A DNA stretch of 64,000 bases. It comes from DTYU01 sp040756575 (lineage in GTDB: Bacteria; Bacillota; Desulfotomaculia; Desulfotomaculales; Ammonificaceae). The notes under the pieces are model-generated. The model was not told the origin of the DNA. It ran no database searches and was given only the letters and a program-made list of their open reading frames with translations. Shown piece by piece: positions 42,502 to 50,956 of this stretch. Position 1 is the first letter of the stretch. Every line of letters starts with the position of its first letter. The translations under genes and the position numbers were made by a program. The stretch spans positions 1 through 64,000 of the forward strand of contig JBFLYP010000012.1 in NCBI GenBank assembly GCA_040756575.1. Reading direction: 5' to 3'.

Positions 42502-44730
42502 GTGACCGATTACCTGCGCGGGTTTAAGGGTAATAAGTGGCGCGAGCAAATTGATGTGCGCGACTTCATTGTGAGTAACTTTGAGCCTTATGAGGGTGAC
42601 GGCGCCTTTTTGGCCGGACCGACGGAAAGGACCCGGCGGCTCTGGGAGAAGTGCCTGGTCCTGCTCGCGGAGGAAAGGTGGCGCGGCGGGGTCTACGCTG
42701 TCGACGCCAAAACCATCGCGGGCATAACCAGCCACCCTCCCGGATATGTGGACAGGGACCTCGAGATCATCGTGGGCTTACAGACCGACGAGCCGCTGAA
42801 GCGGGCGATAAACCCCTGGGGCGGCATCCGGATGACCGAAATGGCCTGCAATGAGTACGGGGTGGACCTCGAACCTGCTGTCTGCGAGATATTCCACAAG
42901 TACCGGCGGACGCACAACGAGGGCGTTTTCGCGGTCTACACCGATGAGATGCGCGCGCTCCGGAAGTCCGGGGTGATCACGGGCCTGCCGGACGCGTACG
43001 GGAGGGGACGTATCATCGGCGACTACCGCAGGGTGGCGCTCTACGGCGTCGACCGCCTGGTTCGGCAAAAAAGGGAAGATTTACGGAGTCCGGAGCTTAC
43101 CGTAATCAGCGTCGATACGATAAGGCTACGCGAGGAGGTCCACGACCAGATCCAGGCGCTCGAAGAGCTGAAAGAGATGGCCCGCATGTACGGGTATGAC
43201 ATATCGGGGCCGGCGGCAGGGGCGCGGGAGGCGTTCCAGTGGCTTTATTTCGGCTACCTCGCTGCCATCAAGCAGCAAAACGGGGCAGCAATGTCGCTGG
43301 GGCGGACGAGCACCTTTTTAGACATATATCTCAGCCGGGATATGAGGGAGGGGAGGCTCACGGAGGAAGAGGCGCAGGAACTTGTAGACCAGTTCGTGAT
43401 CAAGCTGCGGCTGGCCCGGCAGCTCAGGACGCGGGCATACGACGAGCTCTTCGCGGGCGACCCGCTGTGGGTCACGGAGGCCGTCGGCGGGATGTGTCTG
43501 GACGGCAGGCCGCTCGTGACCAAGACCAGCTTCCGCTTTCTCCAGACGCTCTATAACTTAGGGCCGGCGCCCGAGCCGAACCTCTCGGTGCTGTGGTCGA
43601 AGGACCTGCCGAGGGCCTTCAAACGGTTCGCGTGCCGGGTCTCCTACGACACGAGCTCGATCCAGTACGAAAACGATGATATCATGCGGCCGATCTTCGG
43701 GGACGACTATGCAATCGCCTGCTGTGTTTCGGCGATGAGGGTGGGGAAGGACATGCAGTTTTTCGGTGCCCGCTCCAACCTGCCAAAAGCGCTTCTGCTT
43801 ACGCTGAACGGCGGCAGGGATGAGATTTCGGGCGTCAAGGTGGCCCCGGAGTTCTACCAGGTGAAGGAGGGGCCTCTAAACTACGAGGCGGTGTGGGACG
43901 CTTTCACCAGGATGCTCGGGTGGCTGGCCGGCAAGTACGTGGACACCATGAACGTGATCCACTACATGCACGATAAGTACGCCTACGAAAGCCTCCAGAT
44001 GGCGCTACATGACACCCATGTAAGAAGGTATATGGCTTTCGGCATGGCCGGCCTCTCTGTGCTGGCAGATTCGCTGGCTGCCATCAGGTACGCAAAGGTG
44101 ATGCCGAGATTTGACGGGCGGGGCATCACGGTCGATTTTACCATTAAGGGTGACCCGCCGAGGTTCGGGAATAACGACGACCGGGTGGACTCGATTGCGC
44201 GCGAATGTGTGATCCTTTTCGACCGGAAGCTCAAGGAGTACCCGGCGTACCGTAACGCCCTACACACCCTGTCGATCCTCACGATCACAAGCAACGTTGT
44301 GTACGGTAAGAAAACCGGGGCCACACCGGACGGGAGGCGGGCGGGGGAGCCTTTTGCGCCGGGGGCGAACCCGATGCACGGCCGGGACGTCAGAGGTGCG
44401 GTGGCCTCGCTTACTTCGGTCGCCAAGATCCCGTACGAACACGCGCTGGACGGAATCTCGTATACCTTTTCGATTACCCCGAAGGCGCTCGGCAAGACCG
44501 CCGAAGAGGCGGTAACCAACTTAGCGGCTCTGATCGACGGGTATTTCATCAAGGGGGGCCACCATATGAACGTGAACATTTTCAGCCGCGAGACGCTCAT
44601 CGACGCGATGGAACACCCCGAAAAGTACCCCCAGCTCACCGTAAGGGTCTCGGGCTACGCGGTGAATTTCGTGCGCCTCACCCGGGAACAGCAGGAAGAG
44701 ATCATTGCGCGAACGATATTTGAACGGTAG
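42502..44730 (+). CDS. pflB: Formate C-acetyltransferase (pyruvate formate-lyase)
   Basis: This glycyl radical enzyme converts pyruvate and CoA to acetyl-CoA and formate. The adjacent catalytic cysteines are in IACCVSAMRVGKDMQ, which marks true PFL rather than the diol-dehydratase or other branches. The radical glycine is in LTVRVSGYAVNFVRL (near residue 718 of 742). GTG 42502 (MTDYLRGFKGNKWREQIDVRD) gives the family N-terminus; ATG 42493 crowds the AAGGGGG site. Its activase gene lies downstream after a 500-bp interval with a propeller-like ORF. Confidence 0.95.
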   Translation: MTDYLRGFKGNKWREQIDVRDFIVSNFEPYEGDGAFLAGPTERTRRLWEKCLVLLAEERWRGGVYAVDAKTIAGITSHPPGYVDRDLEIIVGLQTDEPLKRAINPWGGIRMTEMACNEYGVDLEPAVCEIFHKYRRTHNEGVFAVYTDEMRALRKSGVITGLPDAYGRGRIIGDYRRVALYGVDRLVRQKREDLRSPELTVISVDTIRLREEVHDQIQALEELKEMARMYGYDISGPAAGAREAFQWLYFGYLAAIKQQNGAAMSLGRTSTFLDIYLSRDMREGRLTEEEAQELVDQFVIKLRLARQLRTRAYDELFAGDPLWVTEAVGGMCLDGRPLVTKTSFRFLQTLYNLGPAPEPNLSVLWSKDLPRAFKRFACRVSYDTSSIQYENDDIMRPIFGDDYAIACCVSAMRVGKDMQFFGARSNLPKALLLTLNGGRDEISGVKVAPEFYQVKEGPLNYEAVWDAFTRMLGWLAGKYVDTMNVIHYMHDKYAYESLQMALHDTHVRRYMAFGMAGLSVLADSLAAIRYAKVMPRFDGRGITVDFTIKGDPPRFGNNDDRVDSIARECVILFDRKLKEYPAYRNALHTLSILTITSNVVYGKKTGATPDGRRAGEPFAPGANPMHGRDVRGAVASLTSVAKIPYEHALDGISYTFSITPKALGKTAEEAVTNLAALIDGYFIKGGHHMNVNIFSRETLIDAMEHPEKYPQLTVRVSGYAVNFVRLTREQQEEIIARTIFER

Positions 44731-44738
44731 CGGGGCGC

Positions 44739-45110
44739 ATGCATGCGTACTTGTGTAACAGGTATTACGGGCACTGCCCATGGAAAACGGAACCGTCCTT
44801 CGCGGGTTGGGTGCGGCGTAATGTCAGCCAGTTCCTGCAATACTCGCCCAACGGCCGGTACTTGGCGTATATAAAAGACGGTGACATCTGGCTCTACGAC
44901 CAGCAGACGAAAGAATCGCGCAACCTGACCCGCACGCCTCGGGCCCGGGAATCCCGTCCGGTCTGGTCGCCTGACGGCAAGCAGTTTGCCTACATCGACA
45001 ACTATGACTCGCACAAGGTCCATATCGCAGCTTTTCCTCCTCCTGGTGGCAAAAACACCGTGGTCAAAACGATTTATTACGACGAGCCTGTAGAACTGAT
45101 AGCGTGGTAA
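44739..45110 (+). CDS. Short TolB/PD40-like propeller protein or fragment
   Basis: A 123-residue ORF with two WD40-like PD40 blades: LQYSPNGRYLAYIKDGDIWL (YDQQTKESRNLT) and RPVWSPDGKQFAYIDN. Full TolB-type propellers need six or more, so this is either a fragment or a domain that oligomerises. No ribosome binding site precedes ATG 44739. It is bracketed by two copies of a 30-nt direct repeat (44759-44788, 45162-45192). Position between pflB and its activase is unusual. Function unknown. Confidence 0.5.
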   Translation: MHAYLCNRYYGHCPWKTEPSFAGWVRRNVSQFLQYSPNGRYLAYIKDGDIWLYDQQTKESRNLTRTPRARESRPVWSPDGKQFAYIDNYDSHKVHIAAFPPPGGKNTVVKTIYYDEPVELIAW

Positions 45111-45192
45111 AAGAAGCCGAAAGCGCAAGATTCGAAAAAGCCGAGTGTTTGTAGTGGACAGCAGGTATTGGGGGCCGCTGCCCGTGGAAAAC
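44759..45192 (+). repeat. 30-nt direct repeats flanking the PD40 ORF
   Basis: CAGGTATTACGGGCACTGCC (44759...) and CAGGTATTGGGGGCCGCTGC (45162...), both continuing to TGGAAAAC, lie 400 bases apart around the PD40-like region. The second copy lies in a 31-codon open frame (GTG 45154 to TAG 45249) whose product, SRYWGPLPVENIKGRAFAG, resembles the first copy's NRYYGHCPWKTEPSFAGW. Confidence 0.6.
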
Positions 45193-45261
45193 ATAAAAGG
45201 ACGGGCGTTTGCGGGAATCCTGCCCGTTAACAGAATCGGACTGATGTAGGGGGCAAAGGGC

Positions 45262-46020
45262 ATCGAGGAACTGCCGCAAGACGTCAGGGGATACATCCAT
45301 TCTATCGAAACCATGGGCACGGTGGACAACGGCGGCGTCCGGTTCGTTTTGTTCATGCAGGGATGCGCGATGAGGTGCGTGTTCTGCCACAACCCGGACA
45401 CCTGGCTGCGCAGGGGGAAGGAGGTCTCCGTGGAAGAGATCATGCGGCAGCTCCTCGACTACAAGGTCTTTTTCGACGCCTCCGGCGGCGGCCTGACAGT
45501 TTCGGGCGGGGAGCCGCTTTTGCAGCACCGGTTCGTGCGGGCGCTCTTCATCGAGTGCGGCAGGCACGGCATTCATCGCGCCCTGGACACCGCCGGGTAT
45601 TGCAGGCACGGTGACTTCGCCTCCCTGCTCGACTGCACGGACCTGCTGCTTTTCAGCGTGAAGGCGGTGGACCCGGAGAAGCACCTGCGGCTCACGGGTG
45701 TGAAAAACGACCTGATTCTGTCTAACCTGCGCACGGCGGCTGCCGCAGGTACCGAGATCGTGGTGCGATACGTTCTCATTCCGACCGTAAACGATTCGGA
45801 AAAAGACCTCGACGACCTCGCGGACCTCGTCGCCTCGTTAGGCGACCGGGGCAGGGTGAAGGTGGACATCCTGCCCTATAACCGGATGGGTGTCGTCAAG
45901 TGGAAGCAGCTCGGCCTGGACTGCGCCCCCCTTGAGGGCGTCCCCGAACCGGCTCCCGAAACACTTGCAGCAGCGCGGCAGGCCATCCGCGACCGCGGCC
46001 TCCCCCTGCGTACAGGATAG
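45262..46020 (+). CDS. pflA: Pyruvate formate-lyase activating enzyme
   Basis: This radical SAM activase generates the glycyl radical on PflB. The 4Fe-4S/SAM motif is FMQGCAMRCVFCHNPDTWL; SGGGLTVSGGEPLLQHRF and ILPYNRMGVVKWKQLG are family blocks. The conserved N-terminus GYIHSIETMGTVDNGGVRF begins before the first ATG (45313), in a frame with no canonical start after the TAG at 45247-45249. ATC 45262, eight bases after AGGGGG, or CTG 45271 are the only plausible starts; if ATG 45313 is used the protein lacks conserved residues. Identity is certain, the start is not. Confidence 0.9.
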   Translation: MEELPQDVRGYIHSIETMGTVDNGGVRFVLFMQGCAMRCVFCHNPDTWLRRGKEVSVEEIMRQLLDYKVFFDASGGGLTVSGGEPLLQHRFVRALFIECGRHGIHRALDTAGYCRHGDFASLLDCTDLLLFSVKAVDPEKHLRLTGVKNDLILSNLRTAAAAGTEIVVRYVLIPTVNDSEKDLDDLADLVASLGDRGRVKVDILPYNRMGVVKWKQLGLDCAPLEGVPEPAPETLAAARQAIRDRGLPLRTG

Positions 46021-46091
46021 ATGCTCCCCAATCCGGGCGAAAGTCCCGGGAGAGTGCCGGAAAACAGCTAAAATTTAGGTACGTCTGCTGC

Positions 46092-46259
46092 GAGTGGTAA
46101 AACTTAGCAAGAGACTGGAGACCGTGAAAATAGTCGTCGGTCGTCAGTCGTCGGACCCGTTGTAGGAATTCGCTATATGCGAATTCCGACTAAATTTTCT
46201 GACGTCCGATATACGACATCTGACGTCTGATTTACCAGGCGAAGTTTTGCAACGGTCTC
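46092..46259. repeat. Short MITE-like copy with heptad-armed hairpin
   Basis: Left end GAGTGGTAAAACTT, right end complement GAGACCGTTGCAAAACTTCG, as in the 239-bp elements. Left units AGTCGTC GGTCGTC AGTCGTC, perfect core GGAATTCGC-TATAT-GCGAATTCC, right units TCTGACG TCCGATA TACGACA TCTGACG. It fills the pflA-atpC spacer; the right end meets the atpC stop codon. Confidence 0.8.
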
Positions 46260-46673
46260 CTACCGGTCCTCCGGCAGGCCGGCCTTGAGGCGCACGATGG
46301 CCCGCATCAGTGCCGCCCGCGCGCGGTCGAGGTCGATATCCGGAGCACGTGCCGCCAGCCGCCGTTCGGCCCGTTTCAATGCCGCACGCGCCCGGGCGAG
46401 ATCGATTTCCTCAGGATGTTCCGCCGCGCCGGTCAAAACGGTTACGCGGTTGTCCCTGACCTCTAACACTCCGCCCGAGATTACAAACCTCGATTCCCCG
46501 CCGTCCTGCCCGATACGCACTATTCCGACCTTCAGCAGCGTTATCAAAGGCGCATGGCCGGGCAGGATGCCGAGCTCACCCTCGGTCCCCGGTACGACCA
46601 CAAAGCGGGCGTTATCATCGTAGACTACCTGTTCCGGTGTGACCACTAAAACGCGCTGCCGGCTGTCGCTCAT
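46260..46673 (-). CDS. atpC: F1Fo ATP synthase epsilon subunit
   Basis: The 137-residue central-stalk subunit has an N-terminal beta sandwich (LVVTPEQVVYDDNARFVVVP, GTEGELGILPGHAPLITLLK) and a C-terminal helical hairpin (DLARARAALKRAERRLA, RARAALMRAIVRLKAG). It is the last gene of the atp operon. ATG overlaps the atpD stop by four bases. Confidence 0.93.
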   Translation of the reverse strand: MSDSRQRVLVVTPEQVVYDDNARFVVVPGTEGELGILPGHAPLITLLKVGIVRIGQDGGESRFVISGGVLEVRDNRVTVLTGAAEHPEEIDLARARAALKRAERRLAARAPDIDLDRARAALMRAIVRLKAGLPEDR

Positions 46674-48097
46674 AAGGCCGGCTGCTCCTTGCGGGGTGCG
46701 GTTTGACGGCCCTTTTCCACCGCTTCCTCGATTGTGCCCACCATGTAGAAGGCGTCTTCATCAAGGTCATCGTGACGGCCTTCGACAATCTCCTTGAAAC
46801 CGCGGACGGTTTCTTTAAGGGGGACGTACCGGCCACGGTGACCCGTGAAGTTTTCCGCCACGTGAAAGGGCTGCGAGAGGAAACGTTGAATCCGCCGGGC
46901 CCTGGCAACAGTTTGCTTGTCCTGGTCGGAAAGCTCCTCCATCCCGAGAATGGCGATGATATCCCTGAGTTCCCGGTAGCGCTGCAGGATCTCCTGGACC
47001 TGCCGGGCGACGCGGAAATGCTCCTGTCCCACCACACCCGGTTCGAGGATGTGCGAGGTTGAATCGAGGGGATCAACGGCGGGGTAAAGGCCCTGTTCCG
47101 CAATGGTGCGGGAAAGGACGACCGTCCCGTCAAGGTGCTGGAAGGTTGTGGCCGGGGCCGGGTCGGTGAGGTCGTCCGCCGGGACGTATACGGCCTGCAC
47201 GGAGGTAATCGACCCCTTGTGCGTGGAGGTGATGCGTTCCTGCAACTGCCCCATTTCCGTCGCCAGGGTGGGCTGGTAACCCACGGAAGAAGGAAGCCTG
47301 CCTAAGAGCGCCGAGACCTCGCTTCCGGCCTGAGCGAACCTGAAGATGTTGTCGATGAAAAGCAGGACGTCAGCGTTTTCCTCATCGCGAAAGTATTCGG
47401 CCATCGACAATCCGGACAACGCCACCCGCCAGCGGGCTCCCGGCGGTTCGTTCATCTGCCCGAAGACCATGGTGGTCCGCTCGATAACACCGGATTCGGC
47501 CATCGCCGCTAACAACTCCGCCCCCTCGCGGGTGCGTTCCCCCACGCCCACAAAAATGGAGATACCCCCATGCTCCTTCGCGATATTGTTGATAAGCTCC
47601 ATGACGATCACCGTTTTACCGACGCCCGCGCCGCCGAACATGCCGATTTTGCCGCCCTTGACAAAGGGCACGAGGAGGTCGATGACCTTGATCCCCGTTT
47701 CCAACTGCTGCACGTCGGTGGACTGGTGCAGCAGCGGGGGCGGGGTCTTGTGAATCGGGTAGTATAACTGGGTCTCAACGGGGCCGTGGTCGTCTATCGG
47801 CCGGCCGAGGACGTCGAGCAGCCGCCCGAGGACGGCCCGGCCGACCGGAACCGTTATCGGGCGCCCCGTGTCACGCACCGGCATCCCGCGCCTCAGTCCC
47901 TCGGTGGCCGAAAGAGCGATGCAACGAACGACTTCGTCGCCTATGTGAAGCACGACCTCGAGGGTCAGTTCACCCCCCCGGCCGGACGGGTCCGCGAAAT
48001 CCTCTACCACGAGGGCGTTGAGGATTTTCGGCAGCTTACCCGGCGGGAAGCGCACGTCTACGATGATCCCGATGACCTCTATTACTTCTCCCTGCAC
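46670..48097 (-). CDS. atpD: F1Fo ATP synthase beta subunit
   Basis: The catalytic subunit of about 475 residues. Walker A is GMFGGAGVGKTVIVMELINN; GERTREGAELLAAMAESGVI, LLFIDNIFRFAQAGSEVSAL and the DELSD-type loop, here MEELSDQDKQTVARARRIQ, are present. GTG 48097 (VQGEVIEVIGIIVDVRFPPG) follows AAGGGG and gives the family start; the open frame upstream is not conserved. The 324 bases between atpG and this start hold a compound repeat. Confidence 0.96.
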   Translation of the reverse strand: MQGEVIEVIGIIVDVRFPPGKLPKILNALVVEDFADPSGRGGELTLEVVLHIGDEVVRCIALSATEGLRRGMPVRDTGRPITVPVGRAVLGRLLDVLGRPIDDHGPVETQLYYPIHKTPPPLLHQSTDVQQLETGIKVIDLLVPFVKGGKIGMFGGAGVGKTVIVMELINNIAKEHGGISIFVGVGERTREGAELLAAMAESGVIERTTMVFGQMNEPPGARWRVALSGLSMAEYFRDEENADVLLFIDNIFRFAQAGSEVSALLGRLPSSVGYQPTLATEMGQLQERITSTHKGSITSVQAVYVPADDLTDPAPATTFQHLDGTVVLSRTIAEQGLYPAVDPLDSTSHILEPGVVGQEHFRVARQVQEILQRYRELRDIIAILGMEELSDQDKQTVARARRIQRFLSQPFHVAENFTGHRGRYVPLKETVRGFKEIVEGRHDDLDEDAFYMVGTIEEAVEKGRQTAPRKEQPAL

Positions 48098-48114
48098 AAG
48101 ACTTCCCCTTAACC

Positions 48115-48355
48115 ATAGTACTTCTACTGGTGGGCGCGGCGATAAACGGCGCATTGCTTCGTCAGGCTCGCCGGCATTTGAGAGGTGTGATGTGAGAGGT
48201 TAGAGGTGAGATGCTTATGGAAATTCGCTTATGAGCGAATTCCTTCGAGAATCCCACTTCCAACTTCCCACGTCTCACTTCTCAATTCTCCGGCTGCGCC
48301 TTCCTCGCACTGCTTGTTTCTCGCCACGTTCCGTATAGCGTTACGTTAGTGAACA
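48115..48355 (-). repeat. R2 element carrying a heptad-armed hairpin at its apex (atpG-atpD)
   Basis: Read on the minus strand it starts TAACGCTATACGGAACGTGG, continues GAGGAAGGCGCAGCCGG, is interrupted by a heptad hairpin (GAGAAGT GAGACGT GGGAAGT, core GGAATTCGCT-CATA-AGCGAATTTCC, then TCTCACC TCTAACC TCTCACA), resumes with GCCGGCGAGCCTGACGAAGC and ends TATCGCCGCGCCCA...AAGTACTAT. It sits inside the atp operon just upstream of atpD. Confidence 0.8.
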
Positions 48356-48421
48356 TTGAACCATCACTTTCATTCTCGGTGGCGATGGTTAAATCATCGT
48401 GAACGGCTCCCTTTGCAACGC

Positions 48422-49252
48422 TTATTCGAGGGCCCTTGCGGCCGTCAGGATGTCGAGCAGTTCGCCGGTGATCGCCGCTTGCCTCATGCGGTGCAGCTTA
48501 AAGGTCAAGCGGTCGATCATTTCGTCGGCGCTCCTGGTCGCCCTGTCCATCGCGGCCAGGCGCGCAGTGTGCTCGCTGGCCTTGGATTCGGTCAGTGCGT
48601 GGAACACGGCCTCCTCAACATACAGCGGCAGCACCGCGCTCAAGACCGCCGCTGCTTCGGGTTCGAAAATGTAGTTCCTGGCCGGTTCCTCGCTTATGGG
48701 GACGGGAATCAGGGTGGACACCGTGGGGCGGTGCTCAAAGAAGTTGATGAATTCACTGTAAACCAGATCAACCCGGTCGAACTCACCTCGTTCGTAGCCG
48801 GTGATTAGATGGTGTGCGATCGAGCGGGCGTCCTTTATGTGCAAGTTCTCGTCCAATTCAACGAATTTCCCGGCAAGTTTTGCACCCCTGAAAGTAAGAT
48901 AGCTCAGCGCTTTCCTGCCCACCGCCACGAAGACCGCCGAGGGGAAGGCTTCGGCTTCATGCAACGCGCGTTTCAGGACGGGGACGTCAAAACCGCCTGA
49001 TAGACCCTTGTCGGCGGAAACCGCTACAATACAGGCTCTGCGCGCTTCTCTGACGTCAAGAAGAGGGTGGTGGACCCGGTCCGCAGCCCCGGCAATTCGC
49101 CCCAGGACCTCACGCAGCATGCGGTTGTAGGGCCGCGCCGCCTGGACGGCGGCTTGGGCCCGCGCAGCCTTGGCCATCGAGACGGCCTTCATGGCCTGGG
49201 TGACCTGCCGGATGCTGCGGACGCCGCGGATCTGGTTACGTATATCACGCAT
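48422..49252 (-). CDS. atpG: F1Fo ATP synthase gamma subunit
   Basis: The 276-residue rotor shaft. The N-terminal helix is RDIRNQIRGVRSIRQVTQAM (KAVSMAKAARAQ), VAVSADKGLSGGFDVPVLKR is the Rossmann-like core, and the C-terminal helix is ATRSADEMIDRLTFKLHRMR (QAAITGELLDILTAARAL). Its start overlaps the atpA stop by eight bases, indicating coupling. Confidence 0.95.
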   Translation of the reverse strand: MRDIRNQIRGVRSIRQVTQAMKAVSMAKAARAQAAVQAARPYNRMLREVLGRIAGAADRVHHPLLDVREARRACIVAVSADKGLSGGFDVPVLKRALHEAEAFPSAVFVAVGRKALSYLTFRGAKLAGKFVELDENLHIKDARSIAHHLITGYERGEFDRVDLVYSEFINFFEHRPTVSTLIPVPISEEPARNYIFEPEAAAVLSAVLPLYVEEAVFHALTESKASEHTARLAAMDRATRSADEMIDRLTFKLHRMRQAAITGELLDILTAARALE

Positions 49253-50804
49253 ACTTTTCGCCCCGGACTTGTTCTTTGCCGGCTTCCAGACCGTGTTCCA
49301 TCCTGAAGCGTTGCAGCAGTTGCTCGACTGCTTGCTCCAGCAGCCTTACATCCTCCTCCTTCAGTTCGGTGTTTTGCCTGATACGTTCCTTCAGTGAGGC
49401 GTACTCGCGCCCGACCAGGCTAAGCAGTTCCGCCTCGAACTCCTTAACCAGGTCGACCGGGATTTCGTCAAGATACCCGTTTACGCCGGCATATAATGAG
49501 ACAACCATGTCTTCGAGAGGGTAAGGATGGTATTGCTCCTGTTTTAAGAGTTCCACCAGGCGGGCGCCGCGCACCAGCCGGGCGCGGGTGGTACGGTCAA
49601 GCTCGGTGCCGAAATGAGCAAATGCCTTCAGTTCGTGGTAACGGGCCAGGTCAAGGCGCAGCCGTCCGGCAACCTGCCGCATGGCTTTGGTTTGTGCGCT
49701 GCCGCCAACGCGGGAGACGGATAGTCCCACGTTAATCGCCGGGCGGATGCCGGCGTAAAACAGGTCCGACTCTAAGTATATCTGGCCGTCCGTGATGGAG
49801 ATCACGTTGGTTGGGATGTACGCCGAGATGTCGCCTTGCTGGGTTTCTACGATGGGGAACGCAGTCATGGACCCCCCGCCGTGCTTGTCATTTAGCTGGG
49901 CGGCGCGTTCTAACAGGCGGGAGTGCAAGTAAAAGATGTCCCCCGGGAAAGCCTCCCGCCCCGGAGGCCGCCGGAGCAGGAGGGAAATCTCGCGGTAAGC
50001 GACGGCGTGCCGGGAAAGGTCGTCGTAGACGACGAGGACATCCCTTCCCCGCTCCATAAACTCCTCGGCAACGGCGGTTGCGGCATAAGGGGCGATGAAC
50101 AGCAGCGGGGCGGGGTCGGCGGCGGTAGCGGCGATAACCACTGTGTAGTCAAGGGCCCTGTTCTCGCGCAGTTTTTCGATAACCCTGGCCACGGAAGAGG
50201 CCTTCTGGCCGATGGCCGCGTATACGCAGATCACGCCCTGGTCCCGCTGGTTTAAAATGGCGTCCACGGCGATCGCCGTTTTGCCGGTCTGGCGGTCTCC
50301 GAGGATCAGCTGCCTTTGGCCGCGCCCGATGGGTATCATGGAGTCCACAGCCTTGATCCCGGTTTGCAACGGCCGGTTGACGGGAGCGCGGGCGGTAACC
50401 CCGGGAGCGTACCGTTCGACCGGGCGGAAACCTTCCGCCTCCACTTTTCCCAGGCCATCGAGAGGGACGCCGAGGGGGTTAAGCACCCGGCCCGCGAGCC
50501 GGCTGCCCACCGGCACCGAAACCACCCTGCCGGTGCGCCTGACCCGGTTCCCCTCGTGGATGTGGTGAAAGGGCCCGAGGATTACGCACCCCACCGCTTC
50601 CTCTTCGAGGTTTAACGCGATTCCCAGCACTCCGTCGGAGAACTCTACCAACTCGCCAAGCACGGCCCTTTCCATGCCGTAGACCTGGGCCACCCCGTCG
50701 CCCACGTGTTCCACCGTGCCTACTTCGCTGAGCTCCGCAACGGTTTCGAACTGCTCGATTTGCTGCCTGATGACGGAGCTGAGTTCTTCAAGGCCGAGGC
50801 TGAT
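49245..50804 (-). CDS. atpA: F1Fo ATP synthase alpha subunit
   Basis: The non-catalytic nucleotide-binding subunit of about 520 residues: Walker A LILGDRQTGKTAIAVDAILN, ERGRDVLVVYDDLSRHAVAY, and GGSMTAFPIVETQQGDISAY. The family N-terminus (S-L-x-x-E-E-L-S-S-x-I-x-x-Q-I) begins at codon ATC 50804 (ISLGLEELSSVIRQQIEQFE), five bases after a perfect GGAGGTGA (50817-50810). GTG 50813 lies inside that site; TTG 50828 and TTG 50843 lie in repeat-like sequence. An AUC start is my best reading; GTG 50813 is the fallback. Next in the operon is atpG. Confidence 0.94.
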   Translation of the reverse strand: MSLGLEELSSVIRQQIEQFETVAELSEVGTVEHVGDGVAQVYGMERAVLGELVEFSDGVLGIALNLEEEAVGCVILGPFHHIHEGNRVRRTGRVVSVPVGSRLAGRVLNPLGVPLDGLGKVEAEGFRPVERYAPGVTARAPVNRPLQTGIKAVDSMIPIGRGQRQLILGDRQTGKTAIAVDAILNQRDQGVICVYAAIGQKASSVARVIEKLRENRALDYTVVIAATAADPAPLLFIAPYAATAVAEEFMERGRDVLVVYDDLSRHAVAYREISLLLRRPPGREAFPGDIFYLHSRLLERAAQLNDKHGGGSMTAFPIVETQQGDISAYIPTNVISITDGQIYLESDLFYAGIRPAINVGLSVSRVGGSAQTKAMRQVAGRLRLDLARYHELKAFAHFGTELDRTTRARLVRGARLVELLKQEQYHPYPLEDMVVSLYAGVNGYLDEIPVDLVKEFEAELLSLVGREYASLKERIRQNTELKEEDVRLLEQAVEQLLQRFRMEHGLEAGKEQVRGEKYA

Positions 50805-50819
50805 TACGGTCACCTCCAG

Positions 50820-50945
50820 TCCGTTCAAAGGTTTAACGTTCAACGTTCAAGATTCAAGGTTCGGCTCGACGGATTGACCTTAGAGGTCGGTTCAAAGTTC
50901 GGCTCAGATTGATCGACCGTCAGGGTCCGTTAAATGTGCAAGTTA
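50820..50945. repeat. GTT-type heptad repeats between atpH and atpA
   Basis: Units TTTAACG TTCAACG TTCAAGA TTCAAGG TTCGG, then GACCTTAGAGGTC and GGTTCAAAGTTCGG, then CGTCAGGGTCCGTTAAA. The 7-nt spacing and motifs match 26925-27130 and the short tract at 30580-30622 before leuC. Confidence 0.6.
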
Positions 50946-50956
50946 GACGCTCGATG

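Noticed and set aside
45154..45313. TAG readthrough (pyrrolysine-like) joining the 31-codon ORF to pflA
   Set aside because: The upstream peptide resembles a repeat, not PflA, and the conserved PflA N-terminus begins after the TAG; an alternative start is simpler.
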